Positions 8,818-15,910 of a stretch of 64,000 bases of DNA are shown here, piece after piece. Made by a program: the position numbers and the translations under genes. Where the stretch lies: positions 62,001 to 126,000 of the forward strand of contig CAXSAZ010000005.1 of NCBI GenBank assembly GCA_964235485.1. The letters run 5' to 3'. The notes under the pieces are model-generated. The model saw nothing but the letters and a program-made list of their open reading frames with translations. It ran no database searches and was not told where the DNA came from. This DNA is from CAHJXG01 sp964235485. GTDB taxonomy: Bacteria > Pseudomonadota > Alphaproteobacteria > Acetobacterales > Acetobacteraceae. How positions within the stretch are numbered: position 1 is the stretch's first letter; every line of letters begins with the position of its first letter.

Positions 8818-9786
8818 TTACGCCGCCGCTGCGGCCGGCTTGGCCCGGACGCCGAGCAGGTGGGCGATGGCATAGGTCAGGTCCGGACGGTTCAGCGTGT
8901 AGAAATGGAACTCGTCCACCCCGTTCGCCTGCAGCAGGCGCACCTGCTCGGCGGCGACGATGGCGGCGATCATGCGCCGGGTTTCCGGGTCGTCCTCCGT
9001 GCCCTCGAACATCTCGCCGAGCCAGTCCGGCACGCTGGTGCCGCACATGGCGCTGAACTTCGCCGCCTGGGCGTAGTTGGACACCGGCATGATGCCGGGC
9101 ACGATGGGTGCCGTGATCCCGGCTGCCAACGCCCGGTCCAGGAAGCGCAGGAAGATCGTGCCGTCGAAGAAGTACTGCGTGATCGCCCGGGTCGCCCCGG
9201 CGTCGAGCTTGCGCTTCAGGTTGTCCAGGTCGTGATCGGCGTTGAGCGCCGTCGGGTGCGTTTCGGGATAGGCCGCGACGGACACCTCGAACTCCGCCAC
9301 CCGGCGCAGCCCGGCCACCAAGTCAGCGGCATAGGCGTAGCCTTCCGGATGCGGCGCGTAGTCCTGGCCCGGCGATGCGTCGCCGCGCAGCGCCACGATG
9401 TGCCGCACGCCGGCATCCCAGTACTGCCGGGCCACGTCATCGACCTCCCCGCGCGACGCGCCGACGCAGGTGAGGTGCGCGGCGGGCGTCAGCCCGGTTT
9501 CCTTCACGATCCGGCTGACCGTCGCGTGGGTACGGGCCTGGGTCGAGCCACCTGCGCCGTAGGTGACGGACACGAAACGCGGCGCCAACCGCTCCAGCCG
9601 GCGTATGCAGGTCCAAAGCTGCGCTTCCAGCGCGTCGTTCTTCGGCGGGAAGAACTCGAAAGACAGCGCCGGCGCCGGCAAGGCCGCAGAGCGGGCAGGC
9701 AGCCCGGCGAATCGGGGACCGGTCAGCCAACGCTCCAGCGTCGCGGGCGCCTCGGCCTCGGGGGGATGGGCGGTGATCTGGTTCAT
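8818..9786 (-). CDS. metF: 5,10-methylenetetrahydrofolate reductase
   Basis: MetF is a flavin enzyme reducing methylene-THF to methyl-THF for methionine synthesis. The 322-residue protein begins MNQITAH; the upstream ATG at 9831 would add 15 residues that do not resemble the family. Family marks include SFEFFPPK near residue 45 with the catalytic glutamate, the VSVTYGAGGS block, the LTCVGASR strand, and GDASPGQDYAPHP. It is a TIM-barrel enzyme of normal length for proteobacteria. No methionine synthase gene is adjacent. It is divergent from the MlaC-like gene, with an 8-bp inverted repeat in the gap that could be an operator for either gene. Confidence 0.94.
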   Translation of the reverse strand: MNQITAHPPEAEAPATLERWLTGPRFAGLPARSAALPAPALSFEFFPPKNDALEAQLWTCIRRLERLAPRFVSVTYGAGGSTQARTHATVSRIVKETGLTPAAHLTCVGASRGEVDDVARQYWDAGVRHIVALRGDASPGQDYAPHPEGYAYAADLVAGLRRVAEFEVSVAAYPETHPTALNADHDLDNLKRKLDAGATRAITQYFFDGTIFLRFLDRALAAGITAPIVPGIMPVSNYAQAAKFSAMCGTSVPDWLGEMFEGTEDDPETRRMIAAIVAAEQVRLLQANGVDEFHFYTLNRPDLTYAIAHLLGVRAKPAAAAA

Positions 9787-9887
9787 GATGCAATCCCGGC
9801 TATGCTGGCGCGGCGCTCCGTCCACGCCCATTTAGGAAACAGCGGGCCTCGCGCAACGCCATACGTTGCTGCACGTTCCGCAGAACT

Positions 9888-9905
9888 GTCTATGGGACCA
9901 TAGAC
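9888..9905. promoter_or_regulatory. Perfect 8-bp inverted repeat between metF and the MlaC-like gene
   Basis: The two arms GTCTATGG and CCATAGAC are separated by GA. The element lies 102 bases upstream of the metF start and 43 bases upstream of the MlaC-like start. Dyads of this shape are typical of dimeric repressor sites, but I cannot name the protein. Confidence 0.4.
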
Positions 9906-9947
9906 CGTATGCCGTAGAACCGCCACATGATCATCGAAAGCAGAGCC

Positions 9948-10556
9948 ATGCTGACACGCCGCGACCTCCTGACCTACTCCGTGGCCGCCACGGCGGTTTT
10001 TGCCACCCGGCCCTGGGCAAGCGCCTGGGCGCAGCCGGCCGGGGACGCTACCAGCTTCGTGATGCAGCTCGGCAACGCGCTGGTGGGCATCGTGAATGGC
10101 CCCGGCTCCTACGAGGAGAAGAAGCGCCGGCTCGGTCCCTTGATCGAGGAGTCCGTGGACGTGGAGGGCATCGGCCGCTTCTGCCTCGGCCGCTACTGGC
10201 GCACCGCGACGCCCCAGCAGCAGCAGCAGTTCACCCAGCTTTTCCACGCCGTGCTGCTGAACAACATCGGCGGCAGGCTCGGCCAGTTCCAGGGCGTCAC
10301 GTTCGCCCCGACCACCACGACCCAGCAGGAAGGCAACAGCCTGGTGGGAACAACCATCCGCCGCCCGAACCAGCAGCCGAACAACGTGCAATGGGTGGTC
10401 AGCCAGGCGACCGGCCGGCCCAAGATCATCGACGTGATCGCCGAGGGCATCAGCCTGCGCGTGACCCAGCGCAGCGACTACGCGGCCTTCATCTCCCGCA
10501 ACAACAACGACGTGGGCGCCCTGATCAACGCCATGCGCCAGCAGGCGGCCGCGTAG
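9948..10556 (+). CDS. MlaC/Ttg2D family exported lipid-binding protein
   Basis: Members of this family carry phospholipids (or related lipids such as hopanoids) through the periplasm between outer and inner membrane partners. The 202-residue protein opens with MLTRRDLL and a hydrophobic core ending AWA, a Tat-like signal peptide. The mature part has the family features: GRYWRTATPQQQQQF near residue 85, and a C-terminal block with VRVTQRSDYAAF-like text. The start at 9948 places the twin arginines correctly; ATG 9927 is in frame upstream. No mlaABDEF genes surround it, so the partner system is elsewhere. It could serve hopanoid transport instead of general phospholipid traffic. Confidence 0.85.
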   Translation: MLTRRDLLTYSVAATAVFATRPWASAWAQPAGDATSFVMQLGNALVGIVNGPGSYEEKKRRLGPLIEESVDVEGIGRFCLGRYWRTATPQQQQQFTQLFHAVLLNNIGGRLGQFQGVTFAPTTTTQQEGNSLVGTTIRRPNQQPNNVQWVVSQATGRPKIIDVIAEGISLRVTQRSDYAAFISRNNNDVGALINAMRQQAAA

Positions 10557-11061
10557 CCACGCTTTCAAACACCAGCATGGGGTGGCCGTCGCGCTCGAAT
10601 GCGTCGCACGGCCGCATCCCGATGGCGCCGAGCAGGACGCGGGACGAGAAGTTGCTGTCCCGCGCCACCGCGATCACCCGGCGCAGCCCGGCCTCCTCGT
10701 GGGCGAACCGCAGCGCCGCCCCGGCGGCTTCCCGCGCCAGCCCGCGCCCCCGCATCTCTGGCCGGAACGCGAAGCGAAGCCCCATGCCGCGGCCGTCCGG
10801 GCGCTCATGCACGCCGGTCAGGCCGAGGGCTGCCCGGCCGCCTGCCGCGTCCCGCGCCAGCCACATGCCAACTCCGTGCGCCGGCCAGAACGCGACGTCC
10901 TGCGCCAGTTCCTCCGCGACCTGGCCCGGCGACCGCACGCCGCCGAGCATGTGCGCGAACACAAGCGGGTTGCCCTTCAACGCCTGCAGGTCCGGCAGGT
11001 CCTGCCAGCCCACGGGGGACAGCACCATCCGCCCGGTCCGGATCACCCAGGCCGGGTTCAC
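10525..11061 (-). CDS. GNAT family N-acetyltransferase (RimJ/RimL-like)
   Basis: A 178-residue acetyl-CoA-dependent acetyltransferase. The RimJ/RimL-type order is present: an N-terminal strand with RLVLRP-like text (GRMVLSPVGWQDL), the acetyl-CoA loop around RPEMRGRGLAREAAGAAL (near residue 100-118), and the following VIAVARDSNFSSRVLLGAIGM segment. The acceptor could be a ribosomal protein, a small amine or an antibiotic; nothing here decides. Its 3' end overlaps the convergent MlaC-like gene by 32 bases, and it sits 21 bases after ettA on the same strand, so the two may share a transcript. Confidence 0.85.
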   Translation of the reverse strand: MNPAWVIRTGRMVLSPVGWQDLPDLQALKGNPLVFAHMLGGVRSPGQVAEELAQDVAFWPAHGVGMWLARDAAGGRAALGLTGVHERPDGRGMGLRFAFRPEMRGRGLAREAAGAALRFAHEEAGLRRVIAVARDSNFSSRVLLGAIGMRPCDAFERDGHPMLVFESVATRPPAGAWR

Positions 11062-11082
11062 GACAGCGCCGCCAGGTGCGGC

Positions 11083-12762
11083 TTAGCGGGCGAGCGGCCG
11101 GTACTTGATCCGGTGCGGCTCGGTCGCCTCGGCGCCGAGCCGTCGTCGCTTGTCCGCCTCGTAGGCCTGGAAGTTGCCCTCGAACCATTCGATGTGGCTG
11201 TCGCCCTCGAAGGCCAGGATGTGCGTCGCCAGCCGGTCCAGGAACCAGCGGTCGTGGCTGATGATCACGGCGCAGCCGGCATACTCGGCCAATGCCTCCT
11301 CCAGCGCGCGCAACGTGTCCACGTCCAGGTCGTTGGTCGGCTCGTCCAGCAGGATGACGTTGCTTTCGGACTTCAGCATCTTCGCCAGGTGCACCCGGTT
11401 GCGCTCGCCGCCTGACAGGATGCCAACCTTCTTCTGCTGGTCCGACCCCTTGAAGTTGAACGCGCCGACGTAGGCGCGGGACGGCACGGCGCGCTTGCCG
11501 AGGTAGATCACGTCGGTGCCGCCGCTGATCTCCTCCCACACCGATTTCGAGGCGTCCAGGCTGTCGCGCGACTGATCGACGTAGCCGAGCTTCACCGTGT
11601 CGCCCACCTTGAGCGCCCCGGAATCCGGGTGCTCCTCCCCGGTGATCATGCGGAACAGCGTCGTCTTGCCCGCGCCGTTCGGGCCGATCACGCCGACGAT
11701 GCCGCCGGGCGGCAGCTTGAAGTCCAGCTCGTCCATCAGCAGCCGGTTGCCATAGGCCTTGCGCACCTTGTCGGCCTCGATCACCAGGCCGCCCAGCCGC
11801 GGACCCGGCGGGATCACGATGTCCGCCACCCCGGTCTGCATTTCCAGCGACTTCTGCTGCATCTCCTCGTACTTGGCGATGCGGGCGCGGCTCTTGGTTT
11901 GCCGGGCGCGCGGGCTGCTCTGAATCCACTCCTCCTCGGCGGCCAGGGCGCGCTGGCGGGAGCTTTCCTCTTTCTCCTCCTGCTGCAGCCGCTTCAGCTT
12001 CTGCGCGAGCCAGGACGAGTAGTTTCCCTCAAACGGGTAGCCGCGCCCGCGCTCGATCTCCAGGATCCAGTTGGTCACGTTGTCCAGGAAGTAGCGGTCG
12101 TGCGTCACGATCATCACCGTGCCGGCGAACTCGCGCAGCGTGCGCTCCAGCCAGGCGACGCTTTCCGCGTCCAGGTGGTTGGTCGGCTCGTCCAACAGCA
12201 GCAGGTCCGGCTTTTCCAGCAGCAGCCGGCACAGCGCCACCCGGCGCCGCTCGCCGCCCGAAAGCCGCGCCACGTTGGCATCCGGCGGCGGGCAGCGCAG
12301 CGCGTCCAGCGCGATCTCCACCCGGCGGTCGAGGTCCCAGCCCTCTTCCGCGTCGATCTTCTCCTGCAGCTCCGCCTGCTCGGCCAGGAGCGCGGTCATC
12401 TTGTCATCGTCCATCGGTTCCGCGAACTCCTCGGAGATCGCGTTGAACCGCGCCAGCGCCGCGGTCAGCGGGCCGAAGGCCAGGAGCACGTTCTCCGCCA
12501 CCGTCTTGCTTTCGTCGAGCTTCGGCTCCTGTTCCAGGTAGCCGACGCGCACGCCTTCGGCAGCCCAGGCTTCGCCGCCGTACTCGGTCTCGATCCCCGC
12601 CATGATCTTGAGCAGCGTCGATTTGCCGGCGCCGTTCACGCCGAGGATGCCGATCTTCACGCCGGGCAGGAAGGACAGGGTGATGCCCTTGAACACCTCT
12701 CGCCCGCCGGGGAAGTTCTTGGTCACGTCCTTCATGACATAGACGTATTGATAGCTGGCCAT
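11083..12762 (-). CDS. ettA: ABC-F protein EttA, energy-dependent translational throttle
   Basis: EttA binds the ribosomal E site and gates the first peptide bond according to ATP/ADP. The 559-residue protein has two ABC domains and no membrane part. First domain: Walker A GVNGAGKSTLLKI, signature LSGGERRRVALC, Walker B LLLLDEPTNHLD. The charged linker (P-site tRNA-interaction motif) around residues 240-300 follows. Second domain: GPNGAGKTTLFRM, LSGGERNRVHLAK, VILLDEPTNDLD. Length and the short arm fit EttA better than Uup or YheS. The next gene upstream on this strand is a tRNA. Confidence 0.95.
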   Translation of the reverse strand: MASYQYVYVMKDVTKNFPGGREVFKGITLSFLPGVKIGILGVNGAGKSTLLKIMAGIETEYGGEAWAAEGVRVGYLEQEPKLDESKTVAENVLLAFGPLTAALARFNAISEEFAEPMDDDKMTALLAEQAELQEKIDAEEGWDLDRRVEIALDALRCPPPDANVARLSGGERRRVALCRLLLEKPDLLLLDEPTNHLDAESVAWLERTLREFAGTVMIVTHDRYFLDNVTNWILEIERGRGYPFEGNYSSWLAQKLKRLQQEEKEESSRQRALAAEEEWIQSSPRARQTKSRARIAKYEEMQQKSLEMQTGVADIVIPPGPRLGGLVIEADKVRKAYGNRLLMDELDFKLPPGGIVGVIGPNGAGKTTLFRMITGEEHPDSGALKVGDTVKLGYVDQSRDSLDASKSVWEEISGGTDVIYLGKRAVPSRAYVGAFNFKGSDQQKKVGILSGGERNRVHLAKMLKSESNVILLDEPTNDLDVDTLRALEEALAEYAGCAVIISHDRWFLDRLATHILAFEGDSHIEWFEGNFQAYEADKRRRLGAEATEPHRIKYRPLAR

Positions 12763-12825
12763 GGCGCAGGCTCCTGGAGGCGTGTATCTGGACGTTAGGG
12801 GGGCTGGGATCGGGGGACAAGCGGG

Positions 12826-12899
12826 TGCGCCCGGCAGGACTCGAACCTGCGACCAAGCCGTTATGAGCGGCCCGCTCTAACCAACTGAGCTACAGGCGC
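12826..12899 (-). tRNA. tRNA with CAT anticodon, probably tRNA-Ile2 (lysidine type)
   Basis: The complement folds as a normal cloverleaf: acceptor GCGCCTG pairing with CGGGCGC, D arm GCTCAG...AGAGC, anticodon loop CTCATAA on a five-pair stem, T arm GCAGG-TTCGAGT-CCTGC, discriminator A. CCA is not encoded. CAT is read by initiator, elongator Met and Ile2 tRNAs. The stretch CTTGGTCGC between anticodon and T arm and the stem composition resemble known tRNA-Ile2 more than elongator tRNA-Met, so TilS would convert C34 to lysidine. That choice is an inference. Confidence 0.88.
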
Positions 12900-13045
12900 C
12901 CATGCCTCGTTTACCACGCTCTCGCGTCGGCCCTCAAGGCGGGCATCCAACGAGTTGTGGCTCGGTCTAGATGACCGCAGTTGGCGGGAAGCAGTCCTTC
13001 GAAGCAGTCCTTCCAAGAGTAGCATCTGGTGCCTAATCTGGATGC

Positions 13046-13569
13046 ATGAAGCGGGTAGCGATCATCGGCAACGCCGGAGGTGGTAAGTCCACCTTGGGCA
13101 GGCGATTGGCCAGGCAACACGACCTGCCATTCTTTTCAGTTGATCAAATCCAGTGGCTTCCCGGTTGGATACAGGCACACGAAGATGTAGTCGCTCGAAA
13201 ACTCGATAAGATAGCAACTGGAAGATAGCAACTGGTGAGAGCTGGATTGTAGATGGTTGGGGTCCTTGGCCCAGCGTCGAGCGACGGCTAGCAGTGGCAG
13301 ACACTATCATCTTCGTCGATCTCCCACTCTGGATGCACTTTTGGCTTGCCGCCGAGCGTCAAATATCCGCCGCCCGAGGAGAGAGCCGGGCCGATCCGCT
13401 GGAAGGTTGTGACCAACTCGCCGTGACGGAACGCCTCTTTGAAATGATTTGGCGTGTGGATCAGGTTCTAAAACCACAGCTTCAGGAAATGCTTAAACGG
13501 TGTCCTGTTGCCGCGACCTACCATCACGTCACTACCTTAGCGGCATTGGAGGCGCTTGGCAGAAGCTAG
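13046..13569 (+). pseudogene. P-loop kinase-like gene (FlaR/topology-modulation type) broken by a 14-bp tandem duplication
   Basis: The first frame gives MKRVAIIGNAGGGKSTLGRR, a Walker A P-loop, followed by DLPFFSVDQIQWLPGW, and stops after residue 60. The sequence AAGATAGCAACTGG occurs twice back to back at 13208-13221 and 13222-13235. Removing one copy joins the two halves into one 169-residue frame that continues ESWIVDGWGPWPSVERR, then DTIIFVDLPLWMHFWLAAERQ to a stop at 13569. That full product matches the small adenylate-kinase-like proteins often called DNA topology modulation or FlaR-like. The rest of the frame is intact, so the lesion looks recent. A sequencing or assembly artefact is possible. 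Confidence 0.85.
13208..13235. repeat. 14-bp perfect tandem duplication
   Basis: Two adjacent identical copies of AAGATAGCAACTGG. It shifts the reading frame of the kinase-like gene by +14. Replication slippage is the likely origin, and the same process could delete one copy and restore the gene. Confidence 0.95.
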
Positions 13570-13634
13570 GGTCTGCTTTGGATCGAAATAGGCCGTAGCA
13601 GGTTTCAGAAGCGGCGCGACGGCCGCTTGACTGC

Positions 13635-13656
13635 ATCTCAAATGAGATACATATGT
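13635..13656. promoter_or_regulatory. Adjacent palindromes upstream of the RelB-like antitoxin
   Basis: ATCTCA-AA-TGAGAT (13635-13648) is a perfect inverted repeat and is followed at once by the palindrome ACATATGT (13649-13656). They end 33 bases before the antitoxin ATG. Ribbon-helix-helix antitoxins usually repress their own promoter by binding paired dyads like this, so a role as autoregulatory operator is likely but not proven. Confidence 0.5.
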
Positions 13657-13689
13657 CTGATCGGTTCCGCCACGAAAGGACCGGCTACG

Positions 13690-13992
13690 ATGGCTCAAAC
13701 CTCGATGCTTCACGTCCGCATTGATGACCAGCTCAAAGCACAAGCGGCGGAGAAGCTCGCCAACTTCGGCCTGACTGTCTCGGACGCGGTGCGCATCTTG
13801 CTGACCCGCGTTACCAAGGAGGGCGGGCTGCCAGCCGCCCTGACGACTGATCCTGACGTCTATAATGCATGGTTTCGAGCCAAGGTGCTGGAAGCGCTTG
13901 AGGATGCCAGACCGTCGGCGCCGCACGTGCAAGTCATGGATGAAGCACAAGCCCTGATCGACAGGAAGCGCCGTGCCCGTGCTGGTGCTTGA
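13690..13992 (+). CDS. RelB/DinJ family antitoxin
   Basis: A 100-residue type II antitoxin. The N-terminal half fits a ribbon-helix-helix DNA-binding fold (SMLHVRIDDQLKAQAAEKL, then GLTVSDAVRILLTRV), as in RelB/DinJ. The C-terminal half, rich in charged residues (VQVMDEAQALIDRKRR), would wrap the toxin. The ATG at 13690 is preferred since it gives the usual MAQTSMLHVRID start; an in-frame ATG at 13627 adds unrelated residues. The coding region overlaps the toxin gene by 20 bases if the toxin begins at GTG 13973. The antitoxin reading frame is undamaged whereas its toxin is not. Confidence 0.85.
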   Translation: MAQTSMLHVRIDDQLKAQAAEKLANFGLTVSDAVRILLTRVTKEGGLPAALTTDPDVYNAWFRAKVLEALEDARPSAPHVQVMDEAQALIDRKRRARAGA

Positions 13993-14266
13993 ATGACGAC
14001 AGACAGCCCGCGCCGATCTGTTGGCGATTATTGATTACATATCCGACGACAATCCCGAGGCTGCCCAACGTCTCAAAGACGACATCGAAGCCAACACGGC
14101 TAGGTTGCCCGAACACCCGAAGCTCTACAGAGCAGGTCGAATCGTTGGCACACGGGAAATGGTTGTGCGGACAAATTATGTGGTGATCTACGCCGAGGAC
14201 GCTCGCGCGATATCGATCCTGCGCGTCCTTCATGCCGCCCAACAATGGCCACCAACCCAAGCGTAA
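13973..14266 (+). pseudogene. ParE/RelE family toxin gene with a TGA at codon 8
   Basis: In the frame starting at GTG 13973 the product reads VPVLVLE, then TGA at 13994-13996, then RQTARADLLAIIDYISDDNP and on to a stop at 14266. Family members normally read MPVLxxxWRxxARxDL here, so TGA stands where a Trp (TGG) is expected: one base change. The full product would be 97 residues, the usual ParE length. Downstream starts (TTG 14018 or ATG 14021) would give about 82 residues lacking the first strand and part of the first helix, probably non-toxic. The remaining RLPEHPKLYRAGR and VVRTNYVVIY motifs are well kept. Confidence 0.8.
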
Positions 14267-14412
14267 CAAGCTGACACGCCGCCCCTGACAGTTTTGCATG
14301 ACCGATTCGAGTTGTGAGCCGACATCCAAACCGAGCCATCCCCCCTCGCGTTGGCAAGCCCCGGACGCGCGGCTATGGTCCCGCCGCCCCAAACATATGA
14401 TGGAACCGCACG

Positions 14413-14937
14413 ATGGACGTCTCCAAAATCCCGACCGGCAAGGACGCGCCGCACGACATCAACGTGGTGATCGAAATCCCGCAAGGCAGCCAGGTCAAGT
14501 ACGAGGTCGATAAAGACAGCGGCGCCGTGTTCGTGGACCGCTTCCTGTTCACCCCCATGGCCTACCCGGCGGCTTACGGCTTCATCCCCGGCACCCTCGC
14601 CGACGACGGCGACCCGGCCGATGCCCTCGTGCTCGCCCCCGCTCCCATGGTGCCCGGCGCCGTGATCCGCTGCCGCCCCATCGGCATGTTGCAGATGGAG
14701 GACGAGAGCGGCCAGGACGAGAAAATCATCTGCGTCCCGCACGACAAGATCCACACGCAGTTCACCACCGTCCACGCGGTCGAGGACCTGCCGGCCATCA
14801 CCCGCGCGGCCATCGAGCACTTCTTCACCCGCTACAAGGACCTGGAACCCGGCAAGTGGGTCAAGGTGACCGGCTGGGCCGGACGCGAAGCGGCGGAAGA
14901 GGTGATCCGCAAGTCGGTGGCCGCGGCCAAGCCGTAG
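14413..14937 (+). CDS. ppa: Inorganic pyrophosphatase (family I)
   Basis: Soluble cytoplasmic enzyme that hydrolyses pyrophosphate and pulls biosynthetic reactions forward. The 174 residues match bacterial family I length. The metal-binding core DDGDPADALVL lies near residue 65, with KYEVDKDSG, FVDRFLFTPMAYPAAYGF before it and KDLEPGKWVKV near the C-terminus. The start MDVSKIP is the only sensible one. It is monocistronic, convergent with the sterol-desaturase-like gene seven bases downstream. Confidence 0.96.
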   Translation: MDVSKIPTGKDAPHDINVVIEIPQGSQVKYEVDKDSGAVFVDRFLFTPMAYPAAYGFIPGTLADDGDPADALVLAPAPMVPGAVIRCRPIGMLQMEDESGQDEKIICVPHDKIHTQFTTVHAVEDLPAITRAAIEHFFTRYKDLEPGKWVKVTGWAGREAAEEVIRKSVAAAKP

Positions 14938-14944
14938 CCGCCGC

Positions 14945-15910
14945 TCAATGTCCCCGCTTGAGGCCTCCGGCCCGGCGGGGACCGGTCCATCCCGCCATCC
15001 GCGCCATGCGCCGCAGCCCGGCCCATTGCTGCTGGACGTAGCTCCCGGTCGCCAAGGCCTCCTCCGCCGAAGGGTCCCCCGTGCGGACGTAGGCGCGGTC
15101 GAAATCCGCCGTCCTGAACAGCATGTCCCACCACGGCAGGATTGCGCCGTAGTTGGCGCTCTGTTGCCCCGCCGCCAGCACGCCGTGGTGCGAGCGGTGG
15201 AACCGGGGCGACACCAGCAGCCGCTCCCCCAGCCAGCCGAACGACAGCCGGGCGTTGGCGTGCGACAGGCTTTCCAGGAAGCGCAGCACCAGCACCAGCA
15301 ACGGGAACTGCATAGGCGGAATGCCGATCAGCAGCGCGACCGCGGTGAACCAGACAAAGCCGATCAGGTCGTCCAGCAGGTGGTTCCGGTCATCGGACCA
15401 GAACGTCATCTGCCGCTGCGCGTGGTGCAGCGAGTGCAGCGCCCACCACCAGCCAAACCGGTGCGACAGCCGGTGCCGCCAGTACTCGGAAAAATCCAGG
15501 ATGGCGGCATACAGGAAGAACGTCAGCAAGTGCTGGCCCAGCAGCGCCGGAAACAGCCGTTCCAGCGTCGGCGGCACCCAGCCGTGGTCGGATAGCCACC
15601 CGTTCAGCGTCACCTGGAGTTGGTAGAACAGCACGAACGTCACCAGCGGCAGCACGCCGACGCGGGACAGCAGGGTGTAGAGCACGTCCACCCACACGGC
15701 CTTCTGGTCCGGCCACCGCTCGACCGGGCGCCAACGCTCCAATGGCAGGCAGACGGCGAACGTCACCGCGACCTGCGCCACGCCGTAGCAGGCGAACAGC
15801 GCCCAGCCGAAGGCGATCTCCTCCCACTCCATCCCGCCCACGGCATAGAGCGCCGGCAGCAGCACGGTCTCGGTCAGCCAGCCGGCCGCCAGGCTGAACG
15901 GGTCCATCAT
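14945..15910 (-). CDS. Sterol desaturase / fatty acid hydroxylase family membrane protein
   Basis: An integral membrane di-iron oxygenase of 321 residues. The histidine boxes are all present: HRLSH near residue 147, HSLHH near 160, and HRSHH near 240, set among four or more hydrophobic spans. Bacterial members hydroxylate or desaturate lipids such as hopanoids, sterols, carotenoids or alkylglycerols; the substrate cannot be told here. Its ATG overlaps the stop of the upstream beta-propeller gene by four bases, so the two are one operon and the secreted propeller may act in the same process. Confidence 0.88.
   Translation of the reverse strand: MMDPFSLAAGWLTETVLLPALYAVGGMEWEEIAFGWALFACYGVAQVAVTFAVCLPLERWRPVERWPDQKAVWVDVLYTLLSRVGVLPLVTFVLFYQLQVTLNGWLSDHGWVPPTLERLFPALLGQHLLTFFLYAAILDFSEYWRHRLSHRFGWWWALHSLHHAQRQMTFWSDDRNHLLDDLIGFVWFTAVALLIGIPPMQFPLLVLVLRFLESLSHANARLSFGWLGERLLVSPRFHRSHHGVLAAGQQSANYGAILPWWDMLFRTADFDRAYVRTGDPSAEEALATGSYVQQQWAGLRRMARMAGWTGPRRAGGLKRGH

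Noticed and set aside
12826..14412. Genomic island integrated at the CAT tRNA
   Set aside because: The patch is on the 5' side of the tRNA, there is no integrase, and I find no copy of the tRNA 3' end beyond it.
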